Shown here: positions 26,125 to 38,823 of the stretch, in pieces
Numbering within the stretch: position 1 is the stretch's first letter
How the letters are laid out: each line of letters opens with the position of its first letter
Assembly: GCF_000949425.1 (NCBI RefSeq)
Contig: NZ_CP010976.1
Location: 4,526,001-4,590,000 of the forward strand
Direction: 5' to 3'
DNA: 64,000 bases
Source: Paenibacillus sp. IHBB 10380
GTDB taxonomy: Bacteria > Bacillota > Bacilli > Paenibacillales > Paenibacillaceae
The notes under the pieces: model-generated
The model's input: only the letters and a program-made list of their open reading frames with translations
Databases searched by the model: none
Told to the model about the DNA's origin: nothing
Position numbers and translations under genes: made by a program

Positions 26125-27027
26125 CTAACCCTCAATATTTTCCTTCTTTTTAAAAATACCTTGCGTGAAATGAATCCATTCCTGTGTTGCAAAGGACTGA
26201 TACCGATCCTTACACCAGATCATCCCAAGTTGCCATGGAATAACGGGATCCTTCAGTGGTAATATCTGAATACGTGACTTATCCACTTCACGACAGATCG
26301 TCTCAGGCAGTAATGCAATACCGAGATTAGCAGCCACCATACCACTGATCAAATCCCACTGGGAGCTCTCGTATACAACATGTGGTTGAAACCCTACTCG
26401 TACACACTCCGTTATAATCCGATCATGTAACGCAAAATCCTCACTAAACAATACAAACGACTCTGCCTCAAGTTCAATTAAAGATACATTTTCGCTACTT
26501 GCTAAAGTATGGGTTGGATGAACAAGCAACATCAACTTCTCTTGTACAAAAGAGAACGAATGAAAAAGTTCATTATCCGTCGGCAGTACCGTCACACCTA
26601 TATCGAGTAGACCGCTCTCAACATCTAATTCGACCTTCTTCGCACCATCTTCAAAAATCTGAATCGTAACCTCTGGGTATTGCTGATGAAATTGTCCGAT
26701 CACCTCTGGAAAAAAGCTTGACCCAATCATGGGAGGGAGACCTATTCGAATATGTCCTTTTTTCAAATTCTGCAAGTCTTTCAGCTCTGAAGATAGGCTC
26801 TGAAATGACTTCACAATAAGGCGTGCCTGCTCGAACATGATCTCACCCGCGTCGGTTAGCTCTATTTTCTTGCCCCTGCGGTCAAAGAGAACAATGTCTA
26901 GCTCTTCCTCAATATTCTTGATCGTTTTACTGATCGTAGGTTGCGTTATGTACAGCGCCTCTGCTGCTTTAGTAAAACTTCTGTGACGTGCGACCTCCAT
27001 AAAGTATTGCAAATGCCGTATATCCAT
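26125..27027 (-). CDS. cidR: LysR-type regulator, CidR/YwbI-like
   Basis: 300 residues from ATG 27027 (MDIRHLQYFMEVARHRSFT), with GAGGGGAG upstream; the longer frame to 27096 lacks a ribosome site. The N-terminal HTH is TKAAEALYITQPTISKTIKNIEEEL, followed by a periplasmic-binding-like effector domain from about residue 90. It is divergent from cidA and cidB, as ywbI is from ywbHG in Bacillus subtilis, where the regulator responds to overflow metabolism (acetate or pyruvate). A 9-bp inverted repeat in the shared intergenic region is a plausible binding site. Confidence 0.88.
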   Translation of the reverse strand: MDIRHLQYFMEVARHRSFTKAAEALYITQPTISKTIKNIEEELDIVLFDRRGKKIELTDAGEIMFEQARLIVKSFQSLSSELKDLQNLKKGHIRIGLPPMIGSSFFPEVIGQFHQQYPEVTIQIFEDGAKKVELDVESGLLDIGVTVLPTDNELFHSFSFVQEKLMLLVHPTHTLASSENVSLIELEAESFVLFSEDFALHDRIITECVRVGFQPHVVYESSQWDLISGMVAANLGIALLPETICREVDKSRIQILPLKDPVIPWQLGMIWCKDRYQSFATQEWIHFTQGIFKKKENIEG

Positions 27028-27103
27028 GCCAACACTCTCCCCTCTATTATGCATTAAGTATAGATAAACGGAATGAACATTATTCTTTATATTCATTTTA
27101 CCT

Positions 27104-27131
27104 ATGAAAATTATTGATGTAAAATTTTCAT
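27104..27131. promoter_or_regulatory. Candidate CidR binding site
   Basis: ATGAAAATT (27104-27112) and AATTTTCAT (27123-27131) form an exact dyad with a ten-base spacer, in the divergent cidR-cidA promoter region. The AT-rich dyad is typical of LysR-type operators. Confidence 0.5.
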
Positions 27132-27156
27132 TAAGAATGAAAGGAGCGGATATGAC

Positions 27157-27528
27157 GTGAAAATCATGATGAAAGGAATCATTCAGGTGGCTGCACTAAT
27201 GATATTCTCCTTAACTATGAATCAATTGACACAATGGCTACAATGGAAAATACCTGGCAGCATCCTAGGCATTCTGGTGATCTTCATCCTGCTAGAGACC
27301 CGCGTTATCCGTTTAGAATGGATTGAAATTGGAGCTAACTGGTTACTTGCTGAGCTGTTACTGTTCTTCGTCCCAGCTGCGGTAGGGATCATGAAATATA
27401 TCCCTATGCTACAAAGTGATGGCTTACGCATCCTCATTGTAGTGATGATAAGTACATTCATAGTTATGATAAGTACCGGTTTTATGGCATCGAGAATTTC
27501 TAAACAGAGGGAGCGGCATGCATCATGA
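27157..27528 (+). CDS. cidA: CidA/LrgA-family holin-like membrane protein
   Basis: 123 residues with four hydrophobic segments, including the family-typical IPGSILGILVIFILLETRVI and LLLFFVPAAVGIMKY. CidA/LrgA proteins affect murein hydrolase release, cell lysis and export of pyruvate-type metabolites, working with the CidB-type partner. The start is given as GTG at 27157, with AAAGGAG ten bases upstream; ATGs at 27166 and 27169 are alternatives. It overlaps cidB by four bases (ATGA). Confidence 0.88.
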   Translation: MKIMMKGIIQVAALMIFSLTMNQLTQWLQWKIPGSILGILVIFILLETRVIRLEWIEIGANWLLAELLLFFVPAAVGIMKYIPMLQSDGLRILIVVMISTFIVMISTGFMASRISKQRERHAS

Positions 27529-28202
27529 TGATCGGATTAATGTATCTAGCGCTTACCCTAATCGTATATTTTAGCGTTAAATCACTGTACAAAATATGGC
27601 CAAAAGTATATCTTTCCCCCTTACTTATCACACCACTCGTCATCGTTGTGTGTTTGCTGTGGGCTAAAGTTCCTTATGAATCCTATAATAATGGGGGGCA
27701 ATATCTAAGCGATCTGTTACAACCTGCTACAGTTGCTTTTGCCATTCCGTTATATAAACATTTCAAAGTACTCAAAAAGCACGCCGTCGAAATTATCACC
27801 AGCGTACTCTTTGGTTCCGTTGTTGCTATGATCTCATCTGTATTCCTTGCGAAATGGATGCATTTAAGTACCGCCCTTGTAACAAGTCTAGTACCGCGTT
27901 CGATTACGACACCTATCGCCATTAACGTATCTCAAGTCATCGGTGGAGTACCGAATATAACCGCTGTATTCGTCATTATTACAGGACTGCTTGGTTCCAT
28001 GATGGGACCTACTATACTAAAGGTCTTCCATATTGATAATGAAGTCGCGCGTGGTGTACTGCTTGGAACGAGTGCTCACGGTATGGGTACTTCCAAAGCA
28101 TTCGAGCTAAGTCCACTAAGTGGAACTATCTCCAGTATCTCTATGATTCTAGCTGCATTATTCACCTTAGGTATGGCGCCCTATTTCATGACAATGCTAT
28201 GA
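27525..28202 (+). CDS. cidB: CidB/LrgB-family membrane protein
   Basis: 225 residues, all hydrophobic segments. Family hallmarks are YNNGGQYLSDLLQPATVAFA at about residues 47-66, LVPRSITTPIAI near 122, and GTSAHGMGTSKAFE near 183. It forms the partner of CidA/LrgA in the inner membrane. Translationally coupled to cidA; a second ATG at 27528 is possible. Confidence 0.9.
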   Translation: MMIGLMYLALTLIVYFSVKSLYKIWPKVYLSPLLITPLVIVVCLLWAKVPYESYNNGGQYLSDLLQPATVAFAIPLYKHFKVLKKHAVEIITSVLFGSVVAMISSVFLAKWMHLSTALVTSLVPRSITTPIAINVSQVIGGVPNITAVFVIITGLLGSMMGPTILKVFHIDNEVARGVLLGTSAHGMGTSKAFELSPLSGTISSISMILAALFTLGMAPYFMTML

Positions 28203-28341
28203 ATGCATTAATATTGAATGGTGATGGGTTTACCTGTAATGCAGCGTATGTGACAAACTACGTCTTGAAGGCATCCGCATAATTAGAGCGAGTGTGTGAG
28301 GAATTACCGTGCGCCATCACAAGAAGTGGCTAGGAAGCTAT

Positions 28342-30633
28342 TCACTTCCACTCTTCAGGCATTAACCCCTGATATTGTCGCTGTAAGAAGCGATCATCTA
28401 CAAGCATCAATACACCCGTGTCTTGCTCCGAACGAATGAGTCTTCCTCCCGCCTGTAGCACTTTATTCATACCGGGATATACATAAGAATAGTCATATCC
28501 ATTCTTCCCGGTACTGTTAAAGTAATCTTTAATTAGATTGCGTTCAAGCCCAAGCTGGGGCAGCCCGACGCCTACAACAGCCACACCATTCAATCGATCC
28601 CCTTGTAGATCAATACCTTCGGCGAAAATCCCCCCAAGTACGGCGAATCCAACCAGCGTCTCCGTATTATCATCTTGAAATGAGGCGAGATAAGCTTCAC
28701 GTTCTTCCTCTGCCATCCCTATCCCTTGCACAATCGTTGTTACTTGTGGGTACGCCTCAGTGAAGGATTCATATACATCCTGCAAATATTGGTAGGAGGG
28801 AAAGAACAGCAAATAGTTACCCTTCCTCTCCTGTACTAACTGAATTAACAGGGTCACTAACGTTTCTTTCGTATTCTCTCTGTCACGATAACGTGTAGAG
28901 AGCGGCTCAATCCGCACATCTAACTGCTCTCGGTGGAATGGCGACGCAATAGTAAGGCTATAATCCTCTTCACCCGCTCCAATCATGTCCCTATAATAAT
29001 GAAGGGGTGAAAGTGTAGCTGAGAAGAATATCGCTGCGCGAAATCCCTTTCCTGCTTGGGATAATAGCGACGAGGGGTCCATACAGAACATTTTGACCGT
29101 TACCCCATTTCGATGCACTTCCGCATAAGTAACATGTCGTTCATTATATAATTTAGCGATACGAATGAAGTTCTGGGCTGCGTAATACGTATCCAATAGC
29201 AGTTGCTGCGATGTAGCTACCCCATTGCCTTGCTGAAGCAGCGTTGTTTCTGCCTGTAAGATAAAGGATTCAAGAAGCGACACTAGCTTAACAGGATACT
29301 CTTTCCACAACTTCTGCCTGTGCTCACCACATTCTTTTTTCAAATCAATAAAATATTGGTTCACAGCCTTCGATGCCTCAAACATTCCTGCATCTATCCC
29401 CTTGAATTGCCGCTGTAGTTGTAAGAATTCGGCCTTTCCTATGACCGCTGAGAACATCTCTCTGCCCCGATCAACTAAGTTATGTGCCTCGTCTATAAGT
29501 AGCACTGTTTGCCGCTTCTGCTCCTCAAACAGTCGTTTTAGAGAGACTCTAGGATCATATACATAATTATAATCGCATATCATGACATCTGCAGCGTAAG
29601 CAGCATCTAATGAGAACTCGAACGGACAAACATTATGTTTACGAGCATACTGTTCAATAACACTTCGATCCATTAACGTTTCCTGTGACAACATATCGAG
29701 AATAGCCCCATTAATTCGGTCATAATAACCATCTGCAAAAGGACAATCTTCCTTCCTACACGATATCTCTTCCTGAAAACACACCTTCTCTTTAGCTGTT
29801 AGGGTCACCGTCTGTATATGTAATCCTTTGGACTCCATCCGCGCAAAAGCCTGCTCCGCAGCCGTACGCGTCGTTGTTCGAGCCGTAAGATAAAAAATTT
29901 GTTGGAGTAAACCCTCTCCAATTGCCTTTACAGATGGAAACAAAGTCGATATAGTCTTACCAATACCCGTAGGTGCTTTGGCAAATAACTTCTTCCCTTC
30001 CTTAATCGTCTGATATACTGCACCTGCAAGCTTCCTCTGGCCTTCGCGATAGCTATCAAAGGGGAATGTTAGCGCCCGAATGCTCTCGTTCCTTAGATGC
30101 GCATTCTGAAGCCTCATAGAAATATAAGGTGCATATCTTTTTACTACGTCTAGTGTGAATGCCTCAAGCTCTATTATGGTATAGGTACGCCTAAACTGCT
30201 TCTCCTCGCTTGTAGTCGCTTGAATATAAGTGAGTTGTACCTGCATATGATTAATATTCTGCTCTTTAGCCACCATGTAAGCATAGAACTGTGCTTGTGC
30301 CCAATGGATATCATGACCGCCCTGTAGATCTGCCAAATGTCCGGAGGTCGATTTGATCTCATCCACCATCAGTCCATCTTCAAGGTAAATCAATCCATCA
30401 CATCGTCCCTCAAGCAAATATATGATATTATTATAAAAAACCTCTGTCTTAAGGGGTACTTCCTTCAGATCGCCCTCTTTATAAGTTCGTTGCACTTGCT
30501 GATGAATTCGAGTTCCCTCATGAAGTGCAGTTACTGCACGAAAACCAGTATGGATATCTCCACTGCGAAATACATACTCCACCAGAGGTCTGACTGATAT
30601 TCTCACTTGCTCGATTTTCTTGTTTTCTTCCAT
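28342..30633 (-). CDS. XPD/DinG-like helicase with an N-terminal PD-(D/E)XK nuclease-like domain
   Basis: 763 residues from ATG 30633 (MEENKKIEQV), with GGGTGATC six bases upstream. Residues 1-180 look like a Cas4/AddB-type nuclease fold: the helix motif LHEGTRIHQQVQ, Asp79 in GRCDG, Glu92-x-Lys94 in VDEIKST, and a QxxxY motif in WAQAQFYAYM. From about residue 215 a superfamily 2 iron-sulfur helicase follows, with Walker A KAPTGIGKT, DEAH in LLIDEAHNLVDRG, and a Cys cluster (VCFQEEISCRKEDCPF and NVCPF) that should bind [4Fe-4S]. The C-terminal motif QAGGRLIRSEQDTG is characteristic. Likely a DNA-repair nuclease-helicase; monocistronic. Confidence 0.88.
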   Translation of the reverse strand: MEENKKIEQVRISVRPLVEYVFRSGDIHTGFRAVTALHEGTRIHQQVQRTYKEGDLKEVPLKTEVFYNNIIYLLEGRCDGLIYLEDGLMVDEIKSTSGHLADLQGGHDIHWAQAQFYAYMVAKEQNINHMQVQLTYIQATTSEEKQFRRTYTIIELEAFTLDVVKRYAPYISMRLQNAHLRNESIRALTFPFDSYREGQRKLAGAVYQTIKEGKKLFAKAPTGIGKTISTLFPSVKAIGEGLLQQIFYLTARTTTRTAAEQAFARMESKGLHIQTVTLTAKEKVCFQEEISCRKEDCPFADGYYDRINGAILDMLSQETLMDRSVIEQYARKHNVCPFEFSLDAAYAADVMICDYNYVYDPRVSLKRLFEEQKRQTVLLIDEAHNLVDRGREMFSAVIGKAEFLQLQRQFKGIDAGMFEASKAVNQYFIDLKKECGEHRQKLWKEYPVKLVSLLESFILQAETTLLQQGNGVATSQQLLLDTYYAAQNFIRIAKLYNERHVTYAEVHRNGVTVKMFCMDPSSLLSQAGKGFRAAIFFSATLSPLHYYRDMIGAGEEDYSLTIASPFHREQLDVRIEPLSTRYRDRENTKETLVTLLIQLVQERKGNYLLFFPSYQYLQDVYESFTEAYPQVTTIVQGIGMAEEEREAYLASFQDDNTETLVGFAVLGGIFAEGIDLQGDRLNGVAVVGVGLPQLGLERNLIKDYFNSTGKNGYDYSYVYPGMNKVLQAGGRLIRSEQDTGVLMLVDDRFLQRQYQGLMPEEWK

Positions 30634-30782
30634 CTGTACGATCACCCGTTCTTATCTAATATCTGGTATCATAACACAATGACGCACTTATATTTATTCA
30701 TTTAAATGGATAAATTTGCCCTCAAATATGACAATTTGAAGTATACTCATGAAATATAATGTCTATTTAAAGTGTTAAAGTA

Positions 30783-32237
<1,455 letters not shown>

Positions 32238-32266
32238 AACCAACCATCTTTTTTCATAAGCAAGCA

Positions 32267-32299
32267 GAAACGATACCGTCTTTTTGATGGTATCATTTC
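32267..32299 (+). terminator. First hairpin after gdhA
   Basis: GAAACGATACC pairs with GGTATCATTTC (one mismatch) around a T-rich loop, 30 bases past the gdhA stop. Confidence 0.5.
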
Positions 32300-32306
32300 T
32301 GAAAGA

Positions 32307-32358
32307 AATAAAAGCACCCCACAACCACCGATTCAGCGGTGTGTGGGATGCTTTTATT
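32307..32358 (+). terminator. Main terminator of gdhA
   Basis: A long stem, AATAAAAGCA-CCCCACA paired with TGTGGGATGCTTTTATT, with a short loop and a T-rich 3' arm. This is one of the strongest hairpins in the window. Confidence 0.8.
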
Positions 32359-32573
32359 CATATGTAAGAGTAACAATCAGACTCAGCCGCTGTCTGTCTA
32401 AAAAGATATTGGCTTATTTCGAATGCCTCATCCAACCTGATAAGAGACATCGCAATGTGTATTGCGGTGTTTTTTGTTTTTATTGTATGTTACTTTTTTT
32501 TGTCATATTGGTGTAACACAACAGACCTATGATGGTGTTGTTAGTTATGAATCGAATAACGGAGGGACACCAG

Positions 32574-32918
32574 ATGATAAATAAAACGATTTTGATTACA
32601 GGCGGTACAGGTTCAAATGCGATCCATGAATGGCTGCTGCTACGGAAGCCAATGCTCTTGATTCCACATGCAAACGGTGGATCACGCACAGGGCAGACAC
32701 AGAACGCGAAATACTTTCGGGATGCGGGTTATGCGGAGTTGCTTCATGAAGAGGATATGACGGATCAAGCATTCCTGAAAGCCGTTGAGAACGTGTACCA
32801 GAACCGAAAATCGTATGTGGACAAAATGAAGAGCAGCGAAACAGGGGATGCCGTCAATAAGGTATTGGCTCTCATAAGCGAGACGGAGCATACCCGAGAG
32901 GAGAAAGCGGGGATATGA
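32574..32918 (+). pseudogene. Internally deleted MurG-like glycosyltransferase (N- and C-terminal pieces fused in frame)
   Basis: 114 residues with a good ribosome site (GGAGGG, seven bases from ATG 32574). It starts MINKTILITGGTGS, the extreme N-terminus of MurG-type UDP-GlcNAc transferases, then jumps directly to NAIHEWLLLRKPMLLIPHA and TGQTQNAKYFRDAGYAELL, the sugar-nucleotide-binding C-terminal part. Roughly two thirds of a normal enzyme of about 350 residues is missing, yet the frame is intact. It cannot be an active transferase, so it is most likely a deletion pseudogene, though expression as a small protein is possible. A 29-codon membrane-peptide gene overlaps its stop. Confidence 0.78.
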
Positions 32919-33004
32919 GTAATACATTTATCAAAATATTGTCTCTTGCTTTCTATATGCTTGTGCTGGTCATTCTTGTTCTAGCCTACAAAAACGTACT
33001 CTAA
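32915..33004 (+). CDS. Small single-helix membrane protein (29 residues)
   Basis: It starts MSNTFIKILSLAFYMLVLVI and ends VLAYKNVL, almost entirely one transmembrane helix with a basic flank. The ATG overlaps the stop of the murG-like remnant through ATGA, and a GGAG lies 11 bases upstream. Conservation of this arrangement would be needed to prove it. It may be a leftover of the original operon or a genuine small membrane protein. Confidence 0.45.
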   Translation: MSNTFIKILSLAFYMLVLVILVLAYKNVL

Positions 33005-33264
33005 CGTATAAAACAAACCTAACCGATCTGTGTCAACCCACATAACAATTCCTCTGACACGAGAGTACATGTCGCTACAACGACCATTGATCAACTCACC
33101 CGAAAGATAAACACTTTAAAAAGTGCCCCTCTTTTAGGTCTTTTTTTGTTTACTATAAAGTGTAAGAATACTGAGGACCTCTTTCATTCCCGTATATTAC
33201 TATATTATTGAAAAATAGTAACTTATTTAAATTCATATAGTATACTTTGTTGTAATAACCCCTA
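33005..33264. other. AT-rich intergenic region with one weak hairpin
   Basis: A CACTTT/AAAGTG mini-hairpin near 33110 is followed by a T-rich tract ending in seven Ts and may terminate the preceding genes. No gene was found. Confidence 0.4.
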
Positions 33265-33314
33265 CTTAAGTCTAGGTTGAAATACCGCCTTAAGTCTATT
33301 TTGATAGGATACCG
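33265..33314 (+). repeat. Tandem imperfect direct repeat upstream of the papain-like gene
   Basis: CTTAAGTCTA starts each copy (33265 and 33289) and each copy ends in ATACCG, with TTGAAA or TTGATA between. Two adjacent copies about 100 bases before a start suggest paired regulator sites. Confidence 0.4.
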
Positions 33315-33417
33315 TTATCACTTACAATATAAATATATGAATTGAACCCAAAGTCATACTCGCTCGTATATACATACATACATTTATGTAACAGCTTAGA
33401 TGTTTTAGGAGGATTAA

Positions 33418-34029
33418 ATGATGATACCCGAAAAAAATATTTATATTCTTCTATCTGATACAGGAAGCATCTTAACCAGAATGATTAAGCTCTTTACTAA
33501 AGCACCTTATAATCATGCCTCTATTGTATTTGATGACGAGTTAAACGATGTGTACAGCTTCGGCAGGAAAAAACCTCGGAATCCATTTATTGCTGGATTC
33601 GTGAAGGAGAACGTCCATGAAGGATTATTTAGCAACGCAAAATGTTCCTTTTACAGCTGTTCTGTCGACCCTGACCTTTATGAGCAGATATACTTATACG
33701 TACAAAAATTTGAGCAAGATAGCGACCAATATAAATATAACCTTCTAGGCTTATTCTACATTCTGCTAAATATAGAAGTTCGTCGTAAGAATGCTTATTT
33801 CTGCTCTGAATTTGTGGCTGCTGTGTTTGCTGAGAATGGCCTAAATCTTGCAGGCAAATCCTCTGCTCTAACTCAGCCTGCAGACTTCGAGAATTCAGAG
33901 TGCCTACACTTGCTATTTGAGGGAGATCTTTGCGTTCTAAGACGGTCACATAAGCCAGTCACCCAATCCTTCATACATCATATTTTGAATGGGAGACTCC
34001 CCATGTCGAATTCATCCATTAAGCGCTGA
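33418..34029 (+). CDS. Permuted NlpC/P60 (YiiX/YebB-like) papain-fold hydrolase
   Basis: 203 residues with AGGAGG upstream; the start is ATG 33418 or the adjacent ATG 33421, the second giving better spacing. In circularly permuted papain-like proteins the catalytic His precedes the Cys, and both are visible: His in KAPYNHASIVFDD near residue 33 and Cys in NAYFCSEFVAAVFAENG near 129. Members cleave amide or ester bonds in lipids, peptides or peptidoglycan. There is no signal peptide, so a cytoplasmic site is likely. Substrate unknown; the gene stands alone. Confidence 0.75.
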   Translation: MMIPEKNIYILLSDTGSILTRMIKLFTKAPYNHASIVFDDELNDVYSFGRKKPRNPFIAGFVKENVHEGLFSNAKCSFYSCSVDPDLYEQIYLYVQKFEQDSDQYKYNLLGLFYILLNIEVRRKNAYFCSEFVAAVFAENGLNLAGKSSALTQPADFENSECLHLLFEGDLCVLRRSHKPVTQSFIHHILNGRLPMSNSSIKR

Positions 34030-34311
34030 CTTATAAAGAGCTATAAGATACCACTTAGCACTCCCTAACGACAGCAGTGGAGTCACGATATATCCACGTT
34101 ATTTATGAATAAGATATCCGAAGGAATGATCGTGTCCTCATGATCCACTAGAACAATAGGTAGCCAATTCGATGCACTTCAAGCAGAAGAGGTGTTGGAA
34201 AATTGGCCTTCACCCATTCACAATTTCTTCTCATTCTTGTCACGAATGGATACAATCTAATCAGTATACATGTGGATTCACTTACGTCATACTGCTCTTA
34301 TCAAGTTCCGG

Positions 34312-35265
34312 TTATACTACAGTGCCTTCTTTAGAACCTACATAACGATTACAGAATTCAACAAGTTTGCCCCCATACACTTCCTTATTCACATAATAAG
34401 CATTCCCGTGCTGGGCTTTCTCCACAACCAACAAATCCTTCTCCCCGCCAGCAACTTCATATAATTGATGCACCATCTTAAAGGGAACAAATTTATCCTC
34501 ATCCCCATGGACAAACAATATAGGTAATGTAGTTAGACTTACCTGCTTTACCGCTGAGGCTTCACCGAACCAATAGCCAGCCCGTAGCTTAGCTACTAAG
34601 CTTGTCATATAGATTAAAGGAAACGCAGGCAGTTTATACATTTCTTTCAATTGGTAGCTCAGAATATCTTTAGCCGAGGTATAAGCGCAGTCCGATACAA
34701 TCGCCTTCACCTGTGTGGGTAGCTGTTCACCACTAACCATCAGCACCGTAGCTCCCCCCATAGACACACCGTGCAGAACCACCTCTGCATCCTCACCGAC
34801 CTTTGCGATCATGTGATGAATCCAACGGATATAATCCTTACGATCAGGCCAGCCGAAACCAATGTATTTGCCTTCGCTTTGACCATGACCTCGGTCATCT
34901 GGCATGAGCACATGATAGCCCATGTCTTGATACAGCTTAGCATATTCCCCCATCTCTCTACCCTGACCTGAATAACCATGCGCCAGAATAGCAATCTTAC
35001 TCGAGGGCTGCGGCGATGGAATGAAGTACCCTACCAGCTTAAGTCCATCATCTGAAGTGATTTGTAACGTCTCAATAGATTGGTTCCCCATCCAAGTCGT
35101 GGCCGATTCCCACGGAAATTCTGTGGTGACCAGATTAGGGTCTTCTTTCATGAATTCCTTCTCATTTCTTAAGATACCTACGTTATATAAAAACAGGCTG
35201 ACACCAACTAAAGCAACGGCGACAACGACAACGACACCAGCAGCAATTATTAAAGTAATGGGCAC
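34312..35265 (-). CDS. Membrane-anchored alpha/beta hydrolase (serine aminopeptidase/lipase-like)
   Basis: 317 residues starting at GTG 35265. An ATG three codons upstream (35274) directly abuts the ribosome site AAGGAG with no spacer and cannot be used well, whereas the GTG is nine bases away. An N-terminal helix (ITLIIAAGVVVVVAVALVGV) anchors the protein. The hydrolase core has the oxyanion region ILAHGYSGQG, the nucleophile elbow HGVSMGGAT, the acid in LFVHGDEDKFVP, and the His in KAQHGNAYYV. It is of the YqkD/YfhR type; the substrate is unknown. Confidence 0.85.
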   Translation of the reverse strand: MPITLIIAAGVVVVVAVALVGVSLFLYNVGILRNEKEFMKEDPNLVTTEFPWESATTWMGNQSIETLQITSDDGLKLVGYFIPSPQPSSKIAILAHGYSGQGREMGEYAKLYQDMGYHVLMPDDRGHGQSEGKYIGFGWPDRKDYIRWIHHMIAKVGEDAEVVLHGVSMGGATVLMVSGEQLPTQVKAIVSDCAYTSAKDILSYQLKEMYKLPAFPLIYMTSLVAKLRAGYWFGEASAVKQVSLTTLPILFVHGDEDKFVPFKMVHQLYEVAGGEKDLLVVEKAQHGNAYYVNKEVYGGKLVEFCNRYVGSKEGTVV

Positions 35266-35430
35266 TAGATTCATCTCCTTATTTCATCAGTTCTATATAT
35301 AATGTACCAATACTTAAAATAATCTTCAAATTAGTCCATTTCATTTTTAAAATAGGTTAAAATTGTGATATATTGCGAAGGTGATGATGTTACAATATTA
35401 CCGATTCAAGATTAAAAGGAGGCAGCAAAT

Positions 35431-36822
35431 ATGGCGTTTAGAATCGAAAAAGATACAATTGGAGAAATACAGGTACCTGCAGATAAATTGTGGGCCGCTC
35501 AAACTCAGCGTAGTTTTGAAAATTTTCAAATTGGTACGGAGAAAATGCCTTTAGACCTCATTCGAGTATTTGCTATCCTGAAAAAGAGTGCCGCACTGAC
35601 CAACGCTAAGCTTGGTAAATTAGACGCTACTAAAGCTGATGCAATCGTTGCTGCTGCCGATGAAATCATTGAGGGTGTATTGGACGAGCATTTCCCGTTA
35701 GTCGTATGGCAGACAGGTAGTGGCACCCAGTCTAATATGAATGTCAATGAGGTCATTGCTAGTCGTGCAAATCAACTCTTGGCGGACAAGGGTAGCGAGC
35801 TACGCATTCACCCTAACGATGATGTCAACAAATCACAAAGCTCAAATGATACGTTCCCAACAGCGATGCATATGGCTGCGTTAATTGCGGTTGAAGATCA
35901 AGTTCTACCTGCCATAGCACAATTAAAAGAAACATTCCGACTCAAAATGGAGCAGTTCCAAGACATCATTAAGATTGGACGAACCCATCTACAGGATGCT
36001 ACCCCTCTAACACTTGGACAAGAAGTAAGTGGCTGGCACCGTATGCTTGAGAAAACAGAGGGAATGATCCAAACTAGCTCCGAGTCGCTACGCGAACTTG
36101 CCATCGGCGGAACTGCTGTAGGTACAGGTATTAATGCGCATCCTAAATTTGGTGACAATGTTGCTGAAGAGATTAGCCACATTACAGGAAAGACATTTAC
36201 CTCAGCCTCGAACAAATTTCACTCCCTTACAAGTCATGATGAGTTAGTCTATGTTCATGGCGCGCTGAAAGCGCTTGCCGCTGATCTCATGAAAATAGCT
36301 AACGATGTTAGATGGTTAGCGAGTGGCCCACGCTGCGGGATAGGCGAGCTTATCATCCCTGCGAATGAACCCGGAAGCTCCATTATGCCAGGCAAAGTCA
36401 ATCCAACACAGAGCGAGGCCTTAACGATGGTCGTGTGCCAAGTTATGGGTAACGATGCAGCAATCGGTTTCGCAGCCAGCCAAGGGAACTTCGAACTAAA
36501 CGTATTCAAACCCGTCATTATTTATAATTTCCTTCAGACCACTCGGCTTCTAGCAGATGCCATTCGTTCCTTTAATGACCATTGTGCCGTTGGGATTGAA
36601 CCCAACTATGCCATCATTGAGCGTAATCTGAATCAATCACTCATGCTCGTTACTGCCCTTAATCCGCATATTGGATATGAGAATGCAGCTGCTGTTGCTA
36701 AGCTTGCTCATAAAGAAGGTCTGACACTTAAAGAGGCTGCTCTACAAAGCAATCTGCTAACAGAGGAACAATTTGATGAAGTGGTAAGACCCGAGCACAT
36801 GATTCATCCGAAGGAAGATTAA
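35431..36822 (+). CDS. fumC: Fumarate hydratase, class II
   Basis: 463 residues with AAAAGGAGG before ATG. It interconverts fumarate and malate in the TCA cycle and is iron-independent and heat-stable. Visible superfamily elements are [17 protein letters not shown] at about 92-108, the region [20 protein letters not shown] at 130-149, the catalytic loop [15 protein letters not shown] at 316-330, and [18 protein letters not shown] near 185. All conserved blocks are intact. It is monocistronic. Confidence 0.97.
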   Translation: MAFRIEKDTIGEIQVPADKLWAAQTQRSFENFQIGTEKMPLDLIRVFAILKKSAALTNAKLGKLDATKADAIVAAADEIIEGVLDEHFPLVVWQTGSGTQSNMNVNEVIASRANQLLADKGSELRIHPNDDVNKSQSSNDTFPTAMHMAALIAVEDQVLPAIAQLKETFRLKMEQFQDIIKIGRTHLQDATPLTLGQEVSGWHRMLEKTEGMIQTSSESLRELAIGGTAVGTGINAHPKFGDNVAEEISHITGKTFTSASNKFHSLTSHDELVYVHGALKALAADLMKIANDVRWLASGPRCGIGELIIPANEPGSSIMPGKVNPTQSEALTMVVCQVMGNDAAIGFAASQGNFELNVFKPVIIYNFLQTTRLLADAIRSFNDHCAVGIEPNYAIIERNLNQSLMLVTALNPHIGYENAAAVAKLAHKEGLTLKEAALQSNLLTEEQFDEVVRPEHMIHPKED

Positions 36823-36945
36823 TCCATTATATCTAAGTATAAAAAAAGGACCCTAAGGTTTTATTAAAAGTGCGAGGAAGTACAATTTAGCCAATAATAA
36901 TAAGTGATTGCATACGATGTTAGACATTTTATTTGCGAAATTAAA

Positions 36946-36987
36946 AATGGATAGAGGTTTCAGAAAACATCTGAATCTCTATCCATT
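36946..36987. terminator. Terminator hairpin after fumC (shared repeat sequence)
   Basis: AATGGATAGAG pairs with CTCTATCCATT (11 bases), with a smaller AGA/TCT stem inside and a T-rich tail. The arms are the same as those of the hairpin after the AEP operon at 13558-13599. Confidence 0.7.
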
Positions 36988-37277
36988 TCTTTGTTCATTT
37001 ACAATTACATTATGACTTGGTAAAAAGTATTGCTAAATTAAACTATCGTGTCCCGTTAGTTTAATATGATGGCTTATAAATATGGTCGGTATCGGTATCA
37101 ATGACAAAATCACCCTAATGTCATATGAATATGGTTGTTGAACAAAGGGTGAGTTTGCCAATAAAATACCTATTATTCTAAAAATAGTCTTTATTCTAGC
37201 TAAATCAGGCTATTAGTCCAACCCTAAAATATACTACTCACGTACAATGAACCATCTCTATAGGGAGGTGTCTGATA
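36988..37277. other. Upstream region of the collagen-like gene
   Basis: An inverted repeat ATTAAACTA / TAGTTTAAT (37037-37065) is present. A mother-cell (sigma-K) promoter would be expected for an exosporium protein, but no convincing -35/-10 pair was found. No gene was seen. Confidence 0.4.
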
Positions 37278-38726
<1,449 letters not shown>

Positions 38727-38823
38727 TAAGCCCCAAGTATTGTAATTATAAATTTGTTTCATAGTTAGGTTACCAGAAAACATTTCTCGTCTATTAAGCA
38801 TACATTACTGCCCTTAATAAAGA

